A stretch of DNA of 64,000 bases, taken from contig NW_019028982.1 in NCBI RefSeq assembly GCF_002105155.1, positions 1,290,256 to 1,354,255 of the forward strand. Reading direction: 5' to 3'. This document shows, piece by piece, positions 22,388 through 35,307 of the stretch. The position numbers and the translations under genes are program-made. The notes below the pieces were generated by a model that saw nothing but the letters and a program-made list of their open reading frames with translations, was not told where the DNA came from and did no database searches. This stretch comes from Lobosporangium transversale. Lineage: Eukaryota > Mortierellomycota > Mortierellomycetes > Mortierellales > Mortierellaceae. The first letter of the stretch is position 1. The number at the start of each line of letters is the position of its first letter.

Positions 22388-24338
22388 ATGAGCGTAAGTA
22401 CTATTTTCATGATGCAACCTGAACTGATCAGCCTTGAATTCCACAACCCTAAAAAATCCATGACATTTTTTTTCCCTACATCTTACCTTATGTAGGCTGA
22501 AGAATACAAAGCTCAGGGAAACAAAGCCTTTCTTGCCAAGGACTATCCTGTTGCTATTGACTTGTTTTCAAAGGCTATTGAACTCGATCCCACCAATCAT
22601 GTCCTCTACTCTAATCGCTCCGCTTGCTATGCCTCTCTGAAGAACTATGAGAAGGCACTCGAGGATGGCAACAAGACTGTTGAGCTCAAGGCTGATTGGA
22701 GCAAGGGATATGGTCGTAAGGCCGCTGCTCTCTTTGGCCTTGGTCGTTATCCTGAAGCTAACGATGTTTACCAAGAAGGATTGAAGATTGAGCCTACTAA
22801 TCCACAACTTCAGAAGGGCCTTCAAGAGACCCAGCAGGCTATGGAGAAGGGTATGTTTTGGACTATCTCTTTCAACATTAAAAATCAATCAGGATGTGCC
22901 TGTAGATACCAACATGGCTATTTTCCATGGATAAATCAGTAACTAACAGCTTTTTTTTTTTTTCTTCTTCTTGACAATTGTAGAGGCTTCTATGGGAATC
23001 GGTCAGTTCTTTGGACCCGATGTTTTTACAAAGATGGCTGCTAACCCTAAATTGGCCCCACTTTTGTCCCAACCTGACCTTATGGAAAAAGTCAGGGCAA
23101 TTCAAGCCAACCCAAATGCACTCAATCAGCACATGCAGGATCCACGTATTATGACACTCCTCATGGGCTTGATGGGCTTGGATGCTCGTGGACCGGAGGA
23201 TGGTCCCAGCCCCATGGATCAGGATCCTCCTTCCTCTCCTCCTCATTCCACATCCAAGCCAGCAGAGCCTGCTAAGAAGGAAGAGCCCAAGCCTACAGAG
23301 GAAGAGCCAAAAGAAGAGGAAATGCCAAGTGAAGAAGAACTGAAGAAGAAGGAGGCAGCAAAGATTAAGGATCTTGGAAACGCCAGCTATAAAGCAAAGA
23401 AGTTTGATGAGGCATTAGAGCACTATGGTAAAGCTTGGGAACTGGACTCTACCAATATTTCGATCTTGACTAACAAGGCTGCTGTGTACTTTGAGATGGG
23501 CAAGTACGAAGAGTGCATCAAGACATGTGAGGAAGCAATTGAAGTTGGACGTGAGCACCGTGCAGACTACAAGTTGATCGCTAAGGCATTGGGACGTATT
23601 GGTACTGCGTACTACAAGCAGAATAATCTTCCTGAGGCTATCCGATACTATGGCAAGTCTTTGGCGGAGCATAGAACCCCTGACATTCTTGCCAAGCTCA
23701 AGGAGGCTGAGAAAGCCAAGCTCAAAGCAGATAAGGAGGCATACAGAGATCCAGCTCTCTCAGCAGAGGCTCGTGAACGTGGCAATGCGCTTTTCAAACA
23801 GAGTGACTTTGCAGGAGCTGTCAAGGAGTATACTGAGGCTATCAAGCGCGATGAGTCTGACCCTCGCGCCTACTCTAACCGTGCTGCTTGCTATACAAAA
23901 CTGATGGCTATCAACGAGGCTCTGAAGGACTGTGAGACTTGTATTGCACTGGACCCCAAGTTTGTGAAAGGATACATCCGCAAGGCTGCTATTCAGTTCT
24001 TGAAGAAGGAATACACTGAGTGTCTTGAGACATGTCAGCAAGCCAAGGAGGTAGATGTCGAGCATAAGAATACAGCAGAGATTGACCAACAGATTAACAA
24101 AGTCTATGCAGAGATGAGCCGTGGCCCTCAGCGTCGTGAGGGCGAGACTGAGGCAGAGACGTTGGCAAGAGCACAGCAAGATCCTGAGGTTCAAAAGATT
24201 ATGTCTGACCCAGCCATGCGCAGCATCTTGCAGCAAATGCAAGAGGATCCTAAGGCTGCTCAGGAGCATATGAAGAACCCAATGGTGGCAGCAAACATTC
24301 GCAAGCTCATCAATGCTGGTATTATCCGTCTTGGTTAA
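22388..24338 (+). CDS. STI1: Sti1/Hop, Hsp70-Hsp90 organising co-chaperone
   Basis: Three exons: 22388-22393 (only ATG AGC), 22496-22850, 22984-24338; 571 residues, close to yeast Sti1. TPR1 (about 3-110) begins AEEYKAQGNKAFLAKDY and binds the EEVD end of cytosolic Hsp70. A DP1 domain (about 121-185, with NPKLAPLLSQPDLMEK) follows, then a Pro/Lys/Glu linker. TPR2A (about 245-360, KDLGNASYKAKKFDEALEHY) binds the MEEVD end of Hsp90. TPR2B (about 385-495, ARERGNALFKQSDFAGAVKEY) and DP2 (about 515-570, DPEVQKIMSDPAMRSILQQM) complete the family plan. The protein transfers clients from Hsp70 to Hsp90 in the cytosol. The two-codon first exon is supported by the strong donor gtaagt and by the conserved frame beginning at the acceptor. 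Hsp90 itself is encoded about 34 kb downstream. Confidence 0.96.
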
Positions 24339-24659
24339 AGAGAGATAGACAAGCATAAAACCTTTTTTTTTCATTTTCTATAGTAGTTGGCAAGCTTGTT
24401 TGGTCGTGTAGATACAATATATTTTTTTTTTATATTAATACAAACAAAAAAAAAAAAAAAAACACTTCGCTAATGTGAACAAGGAAAATAGGTCATGTTT
24501 AAAGTGAACGAGATTTATCTCTTCGCAGGACTGAGCAAGAAAAAGGAGGATTAATTAGAATCAATTCGACTTGTTCATTTCCTCATTCCCCGTTTTCCAA
24601 TTCTGTTCACTTTTCAAAACTGTCTTTTTATTTCTATTATTTGGAGTTAGAATTGGAAC
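24339..24659. other. Short intergenic region, no gene seen
   Basis: Holds a T-rich tract near 24422 and an A run at 24447-24462, then the leader of the carboxylesterase gene. Confidence 0.55.
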
Positions 24660-26717
24660 ATGATATCAAAAACTCCACAAATATCGATCCCTGGCCATGG
24701 TACGATCCAAGGAGTACAGGCGGAAACACAGCCATCGGTTGCCAAATTCTTAAATATCCCATATGCAACAATTGATGAGAGATGGCGCCCGGCAGTCAAA
24801 GCGGCCCCATGGACCGGTATTCGCGATTGCTCTACATTGGGGTAATTGACTTTTTTTTAGTGATTGATTCTAGTGTTTGTTCTTCCTTCACCATCGTCAA
24901 TTGTGGAAAGAAATAATGAATTATATATCGCCTTACCCTTTAGACCTGCATGTCCTCAACCTTTTTACGAGAATCCACTTGCAAATCTCACCAACGATCC
25001 TGCAATAGCAGCTGCACTTTCCAATATCCAGTACTCAGAACGAGACTGCCTTAATTTGAACATCTTTACTCCGCTGGAACACCTATTTAAAGCTCAGACA
25101 TTGATCCCTGTCATGGTTTGGATCCATGGCGGAGGCTTCTCGAGCGGCTCGAATGCGTTACCTCTCTACGACGGGACCAACTTTGTAGCGCGGTCGATAC
25201 GAATCGGACGGCCAGTGATCCTTGTCACTATTAATTATCGATTGAACTATTTGGGGTTCATCTCGTCCAAAGAGTTGGTGGATGATTTAGACAATCGTCA
25301 TCCAAATAGAGATCAGCAACAGCAGCATCAGCGGCGGCAGCAGCAGGAGGGATATAAAGACGACTATAACTTCAAGATGAGGAACAGCGTGGGTAACTGG
25401 GGACTTTTGGATCAAAAAATGGCGCTTGAATGGGTACGAAATCATATCCATCTTTTCGGCGGCAACAATGAGGACGTGACAGCGTTCGGAGAGTCCGCAG
25501 GTGCAACCTCGATTTCATATCATCTTTTGATCCCAGAACACCATGGACTCTTTCAGCGCGCAATCTTACAGTCTGGTGCAACAACAACCATGGCTGCAGG
25601 ACGTACTGAATCCGAGGGACAGAGGTATTTTGATCATCTTTGTCAACACTTCAAGTTGGACGACGAATCAGTTCAGGATCCAGTCCTTGGTAAAAGTAGA
25701 CCCTTGAATGGAGAAGAAAAACTGGCTCGCTTGAAGTCCATCCCCGCGACCGAATTGGTGAAAGCAGGGGAACGTTATCGAGTAGGTATGTTTCTTCCAA
25801 CAATTGATTCGATTCTGATCCCTACCGATGTTCGTGAGTTGGTACATGATAGTTCGCGATATGATGCTGGCCTCAAATCAATAATGATTGGGAGCTGTCG
25901 AGATGATGGACTAACATTTATGCCGGTCCTGGGCGCTAAGTCACTAAAACGATGGGACAAGTTTATGAACCGATTTTGTCCGCCAACAGATGTGGATCGT
26001 CAACAGTTTCAAAGTATTTACGGAGGGCCACCTCAGTCGGATAAAGAAGCGAGGAGGATATCAGCTGAAGTCTTGACGGATGCAATCTTCTTGTATCCGA
26101 ACTATGCCACCAGCATGGCCATTATGAAGGCAAAGGATAAAATGATGGTTATGAAGAGAAAGAACCAACAACAACAGCAACAACAAGCAGGATTATTGCC
26201 GCCGACTGAGATGGTCCGATTCCATTTCGACCGCCCTCTGAAAATGTTGGATGAGATGGGGCTCCGTTTTTTGGGGGCTTATCATGGCTCTGAGCTACCG
26301 TACGTGTTTGGATCAGATTCTGCACTACTAATGCTATCGCCAGAGGAAAAGGCGTTTTCAGACCGCATCATGGATTTGTGGATCTTATTCGCATGGGGAG
26401 AAACTAGTCGGCGGTATGGTCTTATGAATGGAATGAACTCCTTGTTCCCTAAAGATACGCCCTCTAGCGTGGTTGATAACAATGTTGGCATGAATGACAG
26501 TAGTATCAATAGCAGTGATATTAGTACTATGAACGGTGGGGGTTTGTGGCAAGAAGCTGTTGTATTCACGGAAGCATGCACAATAGAGCGGGGACGGACA
26601 GAAACGTTGGATCATAGAAAGATTGCTTTTTGGGAGCGGTACGAACAGTTAACTCGACAAAGGTATGCAGCAAAACATGCTGCCTATCACAACAAAAAAG
26701 TAAACACCAAGCTCTAG
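24660..26717 (+). CDS. Type-B carboxylesterase / lipase (alpha/beta hydrolase)
   Basis: Two exons: 24660-24841 and 24944-26717; 651 residues. The join restores TLG-PACPQPFYENP. Family features are NIPYA near the start, the oxyanion-hole motif WIHGGGFSSGSN, the nucleophile elbow GESAG with Ser245, the acid in GSCRDDGLTF (Asp382 where most relatives have Glu) and the His in AYHGSELPYVFG (His508). There is no signal peptide, so a cytosolic enzyme is likely. The substrate, a carboxylic ester, cannot be told from sequence. Two low-complexity inserts (a Gln/His/Arg run at about 187-200 and a Gln run near 467) sit in what should be surface loops. The 3' end converges with the hydrolase gene on the other strand, 404 bases away. 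Confidence 0.9.
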
Positions 26718-27121
26718 ACTTGTGTAACCACGCTGTTGCCACCAATCAATAAAAAAAAAAATCTCAATCCCATGAGCCCTCATTGAAGTGGCCGAACTAC
26801 CAAAAGCTGTGCTTTCAAGATAATTTTACAAATCAGTAATTATTTTGAGCTTGCATTTTGGTGCTCTATTATCTTTATTATTACTATCATTAGATGGGAT
26901 ATATGCGTTGCTTTCTTGGAGGGAGAAGGAGGGGTAAGGGGTATATTACAAATGAGAAACAAGGAGAAATAATGAAGAGTGTGATGTAGAGCTTGAACAC
27001 GCAAAACGCGCGCATAGCATAGCTTAGCTTAACTTAGTTTAACTCAGCTTAGTCGAAAGAGAGAGGGATGTGTCTTTTTAAGGTTAGAGGATAAAATAGC
27101 TAAAAGATAAAATAAACTTCT
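26718..27121. other. Convergent 3' flank region, no gene seen
   Basis: Contains a degenerate tandem of TTAGCTTAAC-like units at about 27015-27053 and presumed 3' untranslated sequence of both neighbours. Confidence 0.5.
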
Positions 27122-27517
27122 TTAGCACCCTTCTGGGTCCTCTAGAACTTGCTGAGAGTGAATGGTTTGCATGGGAAGGGAAGCATGATGGAGACTCTCA
27201 TAGATGTTACTGGTCTGGAAGGCCTGTTGAATCTGGCTGGTATTACTGCAGGTGCTATTGGTGTAAGAAGAGTTGCTCCTGTAGGAGAGATGACGATTGC
27301 CTGTGGTGTTCAAACCAAGTTGCTTGATAGACCACCGCTGCGAGAGTGAGCGCTCAAACTCAGCCAACTTCCATGATGAGGCAATGCCCTTGAAAATCTG
27401 TGAGACCACGTCTGCACGCCAGAGGAGACCATGGGTGCCTCCTTCAATGACGCTCAATGTACACTGTTCCAACCTTTCCTCCATCCAGTCCACGGCATCT
27501 TTTGTAATCACAGCATC

Positions 27518-27551
<34 letters not shown>

Positions 27552-28625
27552 ATTTTTTGGTGCTTCATGCATAGTGCTCAAATGCATTGTTCCAAAATTA
27601 ATAATTTTTTTTTTACCCTGGTACCCCAAAAGACATGCACAGGAAGCTTTACATCTTTGTAGCTAAATCCAAATGAGTGATAAAGTTCCAAACAGACCAT
27701 CAAGTCGTTGTATGCGCCTTCCACGCTCTCCGCCATGTTATCTTCCAACATGGCCTTGCAGAGCTTTTCACGGTCATAATTTAAGATATTGGGATCAGAG
27801 CTTGATGGAGGCTCTTTAGCTGCCACAGATAGAGATTTGTATAGGAGACTGGCAGTGTATTGAGATTTCAATAATGTTGTAGGGACGTGTTTGATCCATT
27901 TCATACGCTTTGCGAGTGTAAGGTGGACCCAAGGAGACATAAGCCAGACAGTGCCAACAATACGAGACTTTAGTCGTAAAGCACAAGCCATTGCGTAGAT
28001 GGCGCCACAAGAATGCCCCATGACGGAGAAACGTTGAATATTGAAACCATTTGCCATTTCCTCGACAATTTCGGCCATCCGGAGAGGTGTCCATTCCTAG
28101 AGAAAGAATAAACAAATTATAAACAACGGTTAAACTTTAATCTTGTCTCTTTCAGATTACACTTTTTTTTTCCTTTTTCAGGACATGGATTTTTTTTTTT
28201 ACCTCAGGCTCGGTTGTATGTGACATTCCAACGCCGGGACGATCAATGCAATAGATCCTCAGCTGGTGTTTGAAGGCAAGATCTTCAAGGATGATGGAGT
28301 AGTAGCGCATGCATCCTAATCCAAGACTAGGAAAAAAAATATAAATATATACATAACAATGGTTGGAATTTAGGTGTCAATTGCTTTGTAATTTTGTCCA
28401 GAATATGGATTGTTTGTTGTTTGGCAATGTTTCTTATAGTTTTGCTTACAAACAAAATACTGGATGTCCACAGGGATGTCCTACTTCCGCAAAGGAGATG
28501 AGACGACCTGAGTAAAGTTCATAGCGTTGGTTCATGTCGACACTTCCGAGTGTAGCCTCAACATCAGCCATGGTTGGAATGCTGTCGAATGAGCAGACAG
28601 TGGCTTCTGACATTCGTCGTGACAT
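27122..28625 (-). CDS. Alpha/beta hydrolase fold protein, substrate unknown
   Basis: Four exons on the minus strand: 28625-28450, 28326-28203, 28096-27617, 27517-27122; 391 residues. Landmarks are PVFCFLGLGCMRYY (oxyanion strand), IYCIDRPGVGMS (the D-x-P-G-x-G-x-S motif after strand 4), the nucleophile elbow GHSCG with Ser129, VHVFWGTRD (acid strand, completed across the last junction) and the His in EGGTHGLLWR. These are the three parts of the Ser-Asp-His triad in the order expected of the superfamily. The C-terminal 85 residues are Ser/Asn/Gln-rich with no domain. No signal peptide or membrane helix. Likely a soluble esterase, epoxide hydrolase-like or lipase-like enzyme; the class cannot be fixed from sequence. 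Confidence 0.85.
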
Positions 28626-28719
28626 GATGGGACAGAGTGGTTATGTGATGAAAGTTAGAAATGAGAGAATATGAGATGGCCTCTGCAAGAAGAACAAAGT
28701 GAGTGAATGAATGTGAAGG

Positions 28720-28750
28720 GGAGAGAGGGAGAAAGAGAGAGAGAGAGAGA
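28720..28750. repeat. GA-rich microsatellite
   Basis: GAGAGAGGGAGAAAGAG then an uninterrupted (GA)n run, in the 5' flank of the minus-strand hydrolase gene; on that gene's strand it is a CT tract. Confidence 0.8.
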
Positions 28751-29557
28751 TACACACACAAGAAATGCAAGTGTATGAAAGGTGTGCAAGCGTATGTGTG
28801 TATAAAGAAAGGGAGAAGGAGCGAAAGAGAGAAAGGAAAGAAGAGAAAGGAGAAAGGAATAGGAACAACAGAACGAGGCTGGTCAAGACGGTAAAGGTGG
28901 CAAATAAATAAAAACGGGCACACCATGCCAATGCCCACGAGTCCGGGATATGCAAGTGAGCATGAGTCGACTAATGAGTTCGTACCATTCTACAGTTTTT
29001 AGCACTTTTAGATGTCAATGAACGGTATACATGTAAATATACATCGATATATATATATGTATAGCACTTTTATACAATGACTTGTCTGGACTATTCGAAC
29101 GCTCATGCTCTCAGAAGGGGATGAACCTTGTAATATAAATCTCTTATTTATCACAGATGTGGATTGGACCGATCAGGGTGCATGTTCATGTACGAACCCA
29201 CCATTGCCCGCTCATCTGCTCTTTCTTTCTGACCCTCGAATACCTTTTTTTTGTCCTAAATAGCGACAGTGTCTAACAGCAGGGTAGGTCCCGTTTGTCT
29301 TGGTCATGCTGGACCCGCCTGGTCGCTGCGTTGCAGCTGTTCATTTCGCCTCAATCTCTCTATTTTTTTTAGGAGTACTTGAGCAAAACATAAAAAACTA
29401 AAAGGTTATGCATGCAGAGAGTTCGGAAAAAAAAAAAAAAAAAAAAAAAGTATACCAGAAGAAAGTTGAATTAATTATCTATGAATACCATTCCAAAAGG
29501 GTTTCTGCCAAATGAAGAGCTTTTTTTTTTGGAGATCTTACTTTTGTGGCACAGGGT

Positions 29558-29653
29558 TAGGCTCGTACCCATCCCTCTTCACTTTATAAAGGTGACAGGA
29601 AATTCCATTTCCTTTTTGAGTCACCTAAAGTGAAGGGGCTGGGAACGAGCCTA
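29558..29653. mobile_element. 96-bp inverted-repeat element (MITE-like) with 9-bp target duplication
   Basis: The element begins TAGGCTCGTACCC and ends GGGAACGAGCCTA, terminal inverted repeats with one mismatch in 13. The inversion continues inward imperfectly (CTTCACTTTA against TAAAGTGAAG, and GGTGAC against GTCACC) to a small central loop, so the whole element can fold into one hairpin. It is flanked on both sides by the same 9 bases, GCACAGGGT (29549-29557 and 29654-29662), read in direct orientation. A 9-bp duplication is typical of Mutator-type (MULE) transposition. No coding capacity, so it would be a non-autonomous element. Confidence 0.75.
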
Positions 29654-31479
29654 GCACAGGGTTTGGTTTACCAAACAAATGGCGAATCATTTATACAACC
29701 ACATTTCATAAAATGTGAATTATCGTAGAAACCACATACACTTCCGCATCCTTGATGCTAAAAAAAAAGGTCGGATTTGAGTCTATGTGTTTTCCGAAGT
29801 ATCGAGAAAAAACATCAGATATCAGGGTCCTCTTAGCAATTGAGTTAAGACTTCTTTTAATGAATGTGCCCTGCGTGGCATTTCATTAGCCTAGCGCGAG
29901 TCAAAAAAACAAACAAACAAGCAAAAAAATCATCATCTTCACTTTCTCCGCAACTCAACTCTTTTGGTTCTTATTCAATTAGCGACATGTAAAGCTTTCA
30001 TTTTTGGTATTCACAGGTGCTCAAATTGAAATAAATAATAGTAATAATAAAATAAATATTCATTGATGGACGATCGTTAGATAATTTGTATAGACTATAT
30101 ACATAATGTCGCTTATTTTTTTTTTTCCTTTTTTTTCAAACATTCACAGCGAGCTGTTGAATGATGGGATGAATATCGTCCATTCATCCATAGCCTTGGG
30201 TGTATGTATGACAATGAAAACCCTGCTTCTGTCCACAAGTTGTGGTATTTGTCTTTTCATTTAACCTTATTTTCTTTGTGTTGTAAACACTCTCGTAACG
30301 ATTGCAAGCCTTTCAGGATAAATTGACCTCATTATCGGAACTGAATTTGGCACGCCTTTTTTTTTTTTCTTGATAATAATAATAACGGGTCGTAAGCCCA
30401 TTGCCTCGTTACGGTCGGCTCTTGTCTCATTTGGATAATAGAAAAGTAAACGATCACATAAAATTTTGAACCGGTTTTCATGCTGTCTTTGTCCATTAAT
30501 ATTTTTTATTTTATTTTATCCAAAAGAGATTGAGTTCATTTGTCACCCTTTACTTCCACAAGTCTTGTAAATTAGCGTTAAATCGGAGACATTCGATAGC
30601 CCATAGGCCGCTAGCATTAACGGGGAATGAGAAGGACGTTGTTGATTGTGTTTATTACTTCTTGGAGTAGACGGATATAATATTTAGTCGTCCTCCTCTT
30701 GCTGGGTAGGCTCAATGATGTGCTTTGCTCTGGTCCAACTTTATCATCCGCTCCACGTTTTCTCTATAGACCATTGTTAAACGCCCAAGGTATCTATGGA
30801 AAGCTATCCAGGCTTGACCCAAACTCTTACATTGCTCCATTTAGATCATTAATGTCAATGTATCGGTACTAAAACCTTAATATTATGAATAAGTGATATC
30901 GCAAAACATGACTGGTGCATCTATGATTCAACTCATGTGGACGCTATTGATATATTGATATGGAGATAGCAATTTATCAATTACGCTGTGTTGCCAAGAA
31001 CTGAAAGGCACGCATATAAAGTTCTTCATCGTCTACATCCATAGACCAACACCTAAACTACATACTTTATGGTTTCAACAGGCTCAACAAACCCAAACAC
31101 AACAAAATCTAAGTGCACTATCTACACCAGTCAATAAACACTGGAAGATTTAAGTTGATACTTAGCTTTATGGCAGCCCAACTTTTTACTATCTTTTTTT
31201 TTTTTTTTTTCTTAAGTGCTGGATTTCCGTCACTTATTGACCATGTCAATCGAGCCTGATACTTGTAATGAACATCCCATTACGAGACAAAAGAAGAAGT
31301 GGGAGTGGCAGTATGTGTGCGTGTGTGAACGCAGACAATATGTATATGTATATATATTTTCTTTTTGGGTTCGCAACTAGCTTAATTCTCGTCCTTTTAG
31401 AACTGTATCTCTTTCACCACCCTTATTCGTTCCTCCTATAAAAAAAGGAATTCCTACACAAAACGAACCCTCCAGGAAC

Positions 31480-32785
31480 AAGACAACACGTCGCGATATA
31501 TCTTATACGAAGCGACTTGGCTCAATGTCTATACGTCAGAAAGGCATGGTATGAGCCGCTCATCCATTTCGTCTGAAAAATCGTGGATGTCAGCAGCACG
31601 AGCTAAGACAACCTTTCCCTCGATAACCTAAAGCAACATCGCCGCTTGCCATCAATCTACGGTTGGGTCCAATTTCAAAGATTATATTCTATCCACGACT
31701 GCAGAACCTGTCCCTTGAAGCAGGGCTCCGATATGATTTTTCAGATGCTGCAGTTCTGATCGTAAGCAGCCCATTGATGACGCATTAAATCCTTCATGAC
31801 CCGCTGGGGAATTCACCAAGCATTGTGGTCCGTTGTATCAACGCTTTTAAACCCTGAGGTATCGTTGGTAGATTGAAGCGAAATGAGGCCAGCTGAAGCC
31901 TTTTGGAAAGCATGTTCCAGACTCAAGACTTTTGTTGTTCTCGAGTTGTGTGCCAACAGCATCAGTTGATCTTAGGATTGTAAATAGCTCACTGGGTCTG
32001 AATATTCCTCGTTTACACAGTTTATTATATATTTAGTGGTAACTATGAGCGCCACAGAAGAGCTTAGTCTGATCTGCCGCTGCTCCCATATACAGGAGCT
32101 GAAATGGATACGGAAACGAATCCAGTCTCATAAAAAGAGTATATTGAACTTATTTTTACTGAACATTGGCCAGAAGCTAGTAAAGTGGATCTGATTTGGT
32201 TTATTCAAAAAGACGAAATGCTTAGGACTCTAGAGAACATGACAAACTTCACAGCGCCAACTCTTGACTACGGTTGTGATGTTTAGTCCCAACACTTCCC
32301 AAACTCTCCGGCAATACTTCAGTAGTCTCTGAGTGCTCGATACTGCCTCATTATGAGACGTGGCACGCGGGATGGTTCAAGCAATCCTATGCTCATGCCA
32401 GGACTCGCCCTGCATAACAACGCTTGCCAGCATGCTGACTATACAACACTCTGAAGTAGTGAGGTCTGCCGTTCCCAAAACCACCTCTAGATCGACTTTA
32501 TGTCCTTGGAGCAAAGAAGCCATCTTCAGACAATGGTTTTCGGACGCTCGACCTCGTTGAAGCAATTAAAGCTATTGTCTGTCGTCTGATGGACCAGACA
32601 CATGGAGGTCAATAGCCACATTTTCAGACTCTAGACCTAGCATGCAGCTTTAATATGGCTTGAGCAAAGTTGCTAGTCTAAAAAGGATGCAGGATCTAGA
32701 CACCCTTGAGCCGAAACAGGTGCTCGATAAAAAGGACATTGAATGGGTAGAACTGGCCCGAGCTCAGCACTTGTTGATTGTGTGA
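31480..32785 (+). pseudogene. Decayed F-box / leucine-rich-repeat protein gene
   Basis: No single frame is open, but pieces of one protein type follow each other in order across all three frames. An F-box core is seen at 31502-31582 (RSDLAQCLYVRKAWYEPL, then a stop where Trp is usual). LRR-like strands follow at about 31930-32035 (GLNIPRLHSLL), 32075-32200 (CRCSHIQELKWIRK; FLLNIGQKLVKWI), 32282-32340 (SPNTSQTLRQYFSSL, stop, VLD), 32369-32398 (GMVQAILCSC), about 32530-32575 (STSLKQLKLLSVV) and 32729-32755 (KKDIEWVELA). At least six stops and several shifts break it. F-box proteins bind Skp1 and recruit targets for ubiquitination; this copy cannot make a full protein. Recognition is by remembered family style, not by search. 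Confidence 0.6.
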
Positions 32786-33837
32786 TAACGCGACACGGTG
32801 TTGCATAGGTCTGTTGGTGCAAGGGATAAAATAGAAATAAGCTATTACATCCTTGTCCGTGCATTAGGCCACAGTAGGTCAGGCCGGAAAGGTGAGCTTT
32901 GAGTATCAACCATGGCGGCCAAGGCTTATGACATTGTGGATGCATCGGCATAGTCATTTATGCAGTAATAGCTGTTTAATGACTATAGTGTTTAGGGATT
33001 TTGTTCATAGAGTATAGAAAATAGATTCCACGACTCTGAGGAGCCTTGTTTTCAAAATAAAATCGTCCATGCCTCTGTCCATTTTATCTTCCAGTTGGCA
33101 ACAAGGTTAATAAAACTATAGTGCCTTGATGAAGATTTCGTAAACCAAAAATGAGGAAGGAGTTTGAGTCTGTTCATAGATATGGTAGATGGAGAGGTAA
33201 CATGTGCTGTGAAGAAGATGTAGAATGCCATCGAGCTGGGTTTCATGGGTCTAAATATGGCTCTGGCGCTTTTTGGGCACTCCAACATTATCACCATACC
33301 ACTTTGAGAGAGCATAACCTGAAAGGGCTATTGTTATGTGGCTACAAGCGATCTGATACTCTTTTACAAAACTGGAGGGTTGAGGGCGGATGGAATGTTA
33401 GAGCAAGAACTGGTGGAAAATCGATCATTAGTATGAAAGAAGCTACTAATCCTGGACGCCATAACATGATCATTAACTAGGGATCTTTGAGCCCTTATCC
33501 CATCTGATATGGTTAGAAGACTTGAATGTGAGTTATAATGAGGGAGTGAGGATATTAACTTTTATTACATGATTAGATCGACTAGAGGGTCAAATAAGGC
33601 TTTGCTACCTAAAGTAAAAATAGGCTCGATTGGCAAAAGCAACAGATGCAGCTGCTGGTCTTCAAGGTGGCGGTGAGCAAACACATCAAACCATTACAAA
33701 ACTTGGTGGCTGTGCTTAAACAAAAAAAAAAAAAAAGGGCTGTCACATTTGTTTTTTTTTTTGAAGCGTTTCGATGATGCATTCTTCTACGCCATTTCCT
33801 TTGTTTCTTTTTGACGACAATAAAGTATAAAGTAGGC
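32786..33837. other. Gene-poor block, right part, and ELP2 upstream region
   Basis: No supported gene. An ORF at 33151-33480 has no recognisable protein. A and T runs lie at about 33721-33736 and 33752-33762. The last 100 bases are the probable leader of ELP2. Confidence 0.5.
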
Positions 33838-35274
33838 ATGGAAGTAACTCAAGAATTCATTAGTATTGGATGCAACAGACTTACTCAAGCGCTGGCTTGG
33901 GGTGCAGACGGACTAGCAGCATTCGGAGCTCACCATGCAGTTGCATTATATTACCCTATGGTATTTTTTATGGTTATTCAGGAATGGCATTCAGGGAAAT
34001 ATGCGTCTGGGCTAATATAAGATGGCACAGTAGAATTTACCTATCATTATTTTGTATCTCTGAGATAATTGCTAGGATGCTGCAAGGCATGGTGTTCGTG
34101 TAACTCTACAAGGTCATTCAGCTCGTGTCAATTGTGTTGCATTTTTGAATAGAGGGTATGAGCTTAACCAGCGTAATGTGGCCATTGTCTCGGGATCTGC
34201 AGACAAGACGGCTAGGATTTGGAAGAGGCAGGGCAGCAGGGGAAATGATGGCCAGTGGATTTGCTCCGCTGTTCTAGAAGGACATACCGGATCTGTAATC
34301 ACTCTTGGAGTTGTCAGAGCCAGATCAATCCACGAGAACCAGGGCAAAGATCTCTTGGCGACTGGCTCAGGTGATGGAACTATCAAAATTTGGGAGCGTA
34401 AAGAGGTGGATGAACATAAAGGTAAAGAATAAGGCCAAATCTTCACACATTGGAGATATGTATTTTTACTCACTGTTTTAAATATTTTTGGTTGAGACTA
34501 CAAACCCTTGTAGGCTTTCGACACCATGTTTTACTTTTTTATTGTATGTAATTCATTCATGTCATCCTTTGTAGATGAGGTCACTTGTGTTCAGACGATT
34601 CAAGTTGGGAAGAAGTACCCACAGTCAATTGCTATCTCATATCTACCCAAAACCACTGTTCCTATCATGGCAGTAGGCAGTACGGACAACAAGATCAATA
34701 TTTACTTGATGCACAAAAACCAAGTAACGCGCGTACACACACGAATAGAAACTGGATACATAAATTTAAGTCTTCAAATATGATGGCTGAAGGATGATGT
34801 TGGTGACTTATCGTTGGCTTTCTATCGGTACATTGGTTCTGGTTGATAGTTTGAAAAGGTTCTCTCGCTTCAAGGGCATGATAACTGGGTACGCTCACTG
34901 GATTTCACCACATTTACAAAGGATGAAGTTCCCTCACAGAACATAGAAAGCGAATCAAATGGAGATGGTGTCGGCTCTAACTCCGACAATGAGGCCATGA
35001 AAAAAACTTCACACCATCACACTCTGCAAGATGGAGACTTGCTACTTGCTTCTGGATCACAAGACAAATACATTCGTTTGTGGAGAATATCTGCAGTTGA
35101 TAAGAAGGAAGAGGAGCAACGGGATGAAGCCCAGAATGAAGGATCCGAAGGCGGTTTAACTCAGGATATGCTTAGAAGTCTTGAAGAAATGTAAGATATG
35201 GACTCTTTAATCGCTCGTCACCACATTCTTATCATTACTACACTGCTTGACAATGGCTTTAAATTTTATTTCGT

Positions 35275-35307
<33 letters not shown>

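Larger units (their letters stand above)
28626..31479. other. Gene-poor block, left part
   Basis: 2.85 kb without a supported gene. Contains a GA-rich microsatellite at about 28720-28750, an A run at 29429-29449, the 96-bp inverted-repeat element at 29558-29653 and AT-rich unique sequence. Confidence 0.6.

Noticed and set aside
33151-33480. 109-residue ORF on the plus strand
   Set aside because: No recognisable domain and no transcript-like context; may be part of an older relic.
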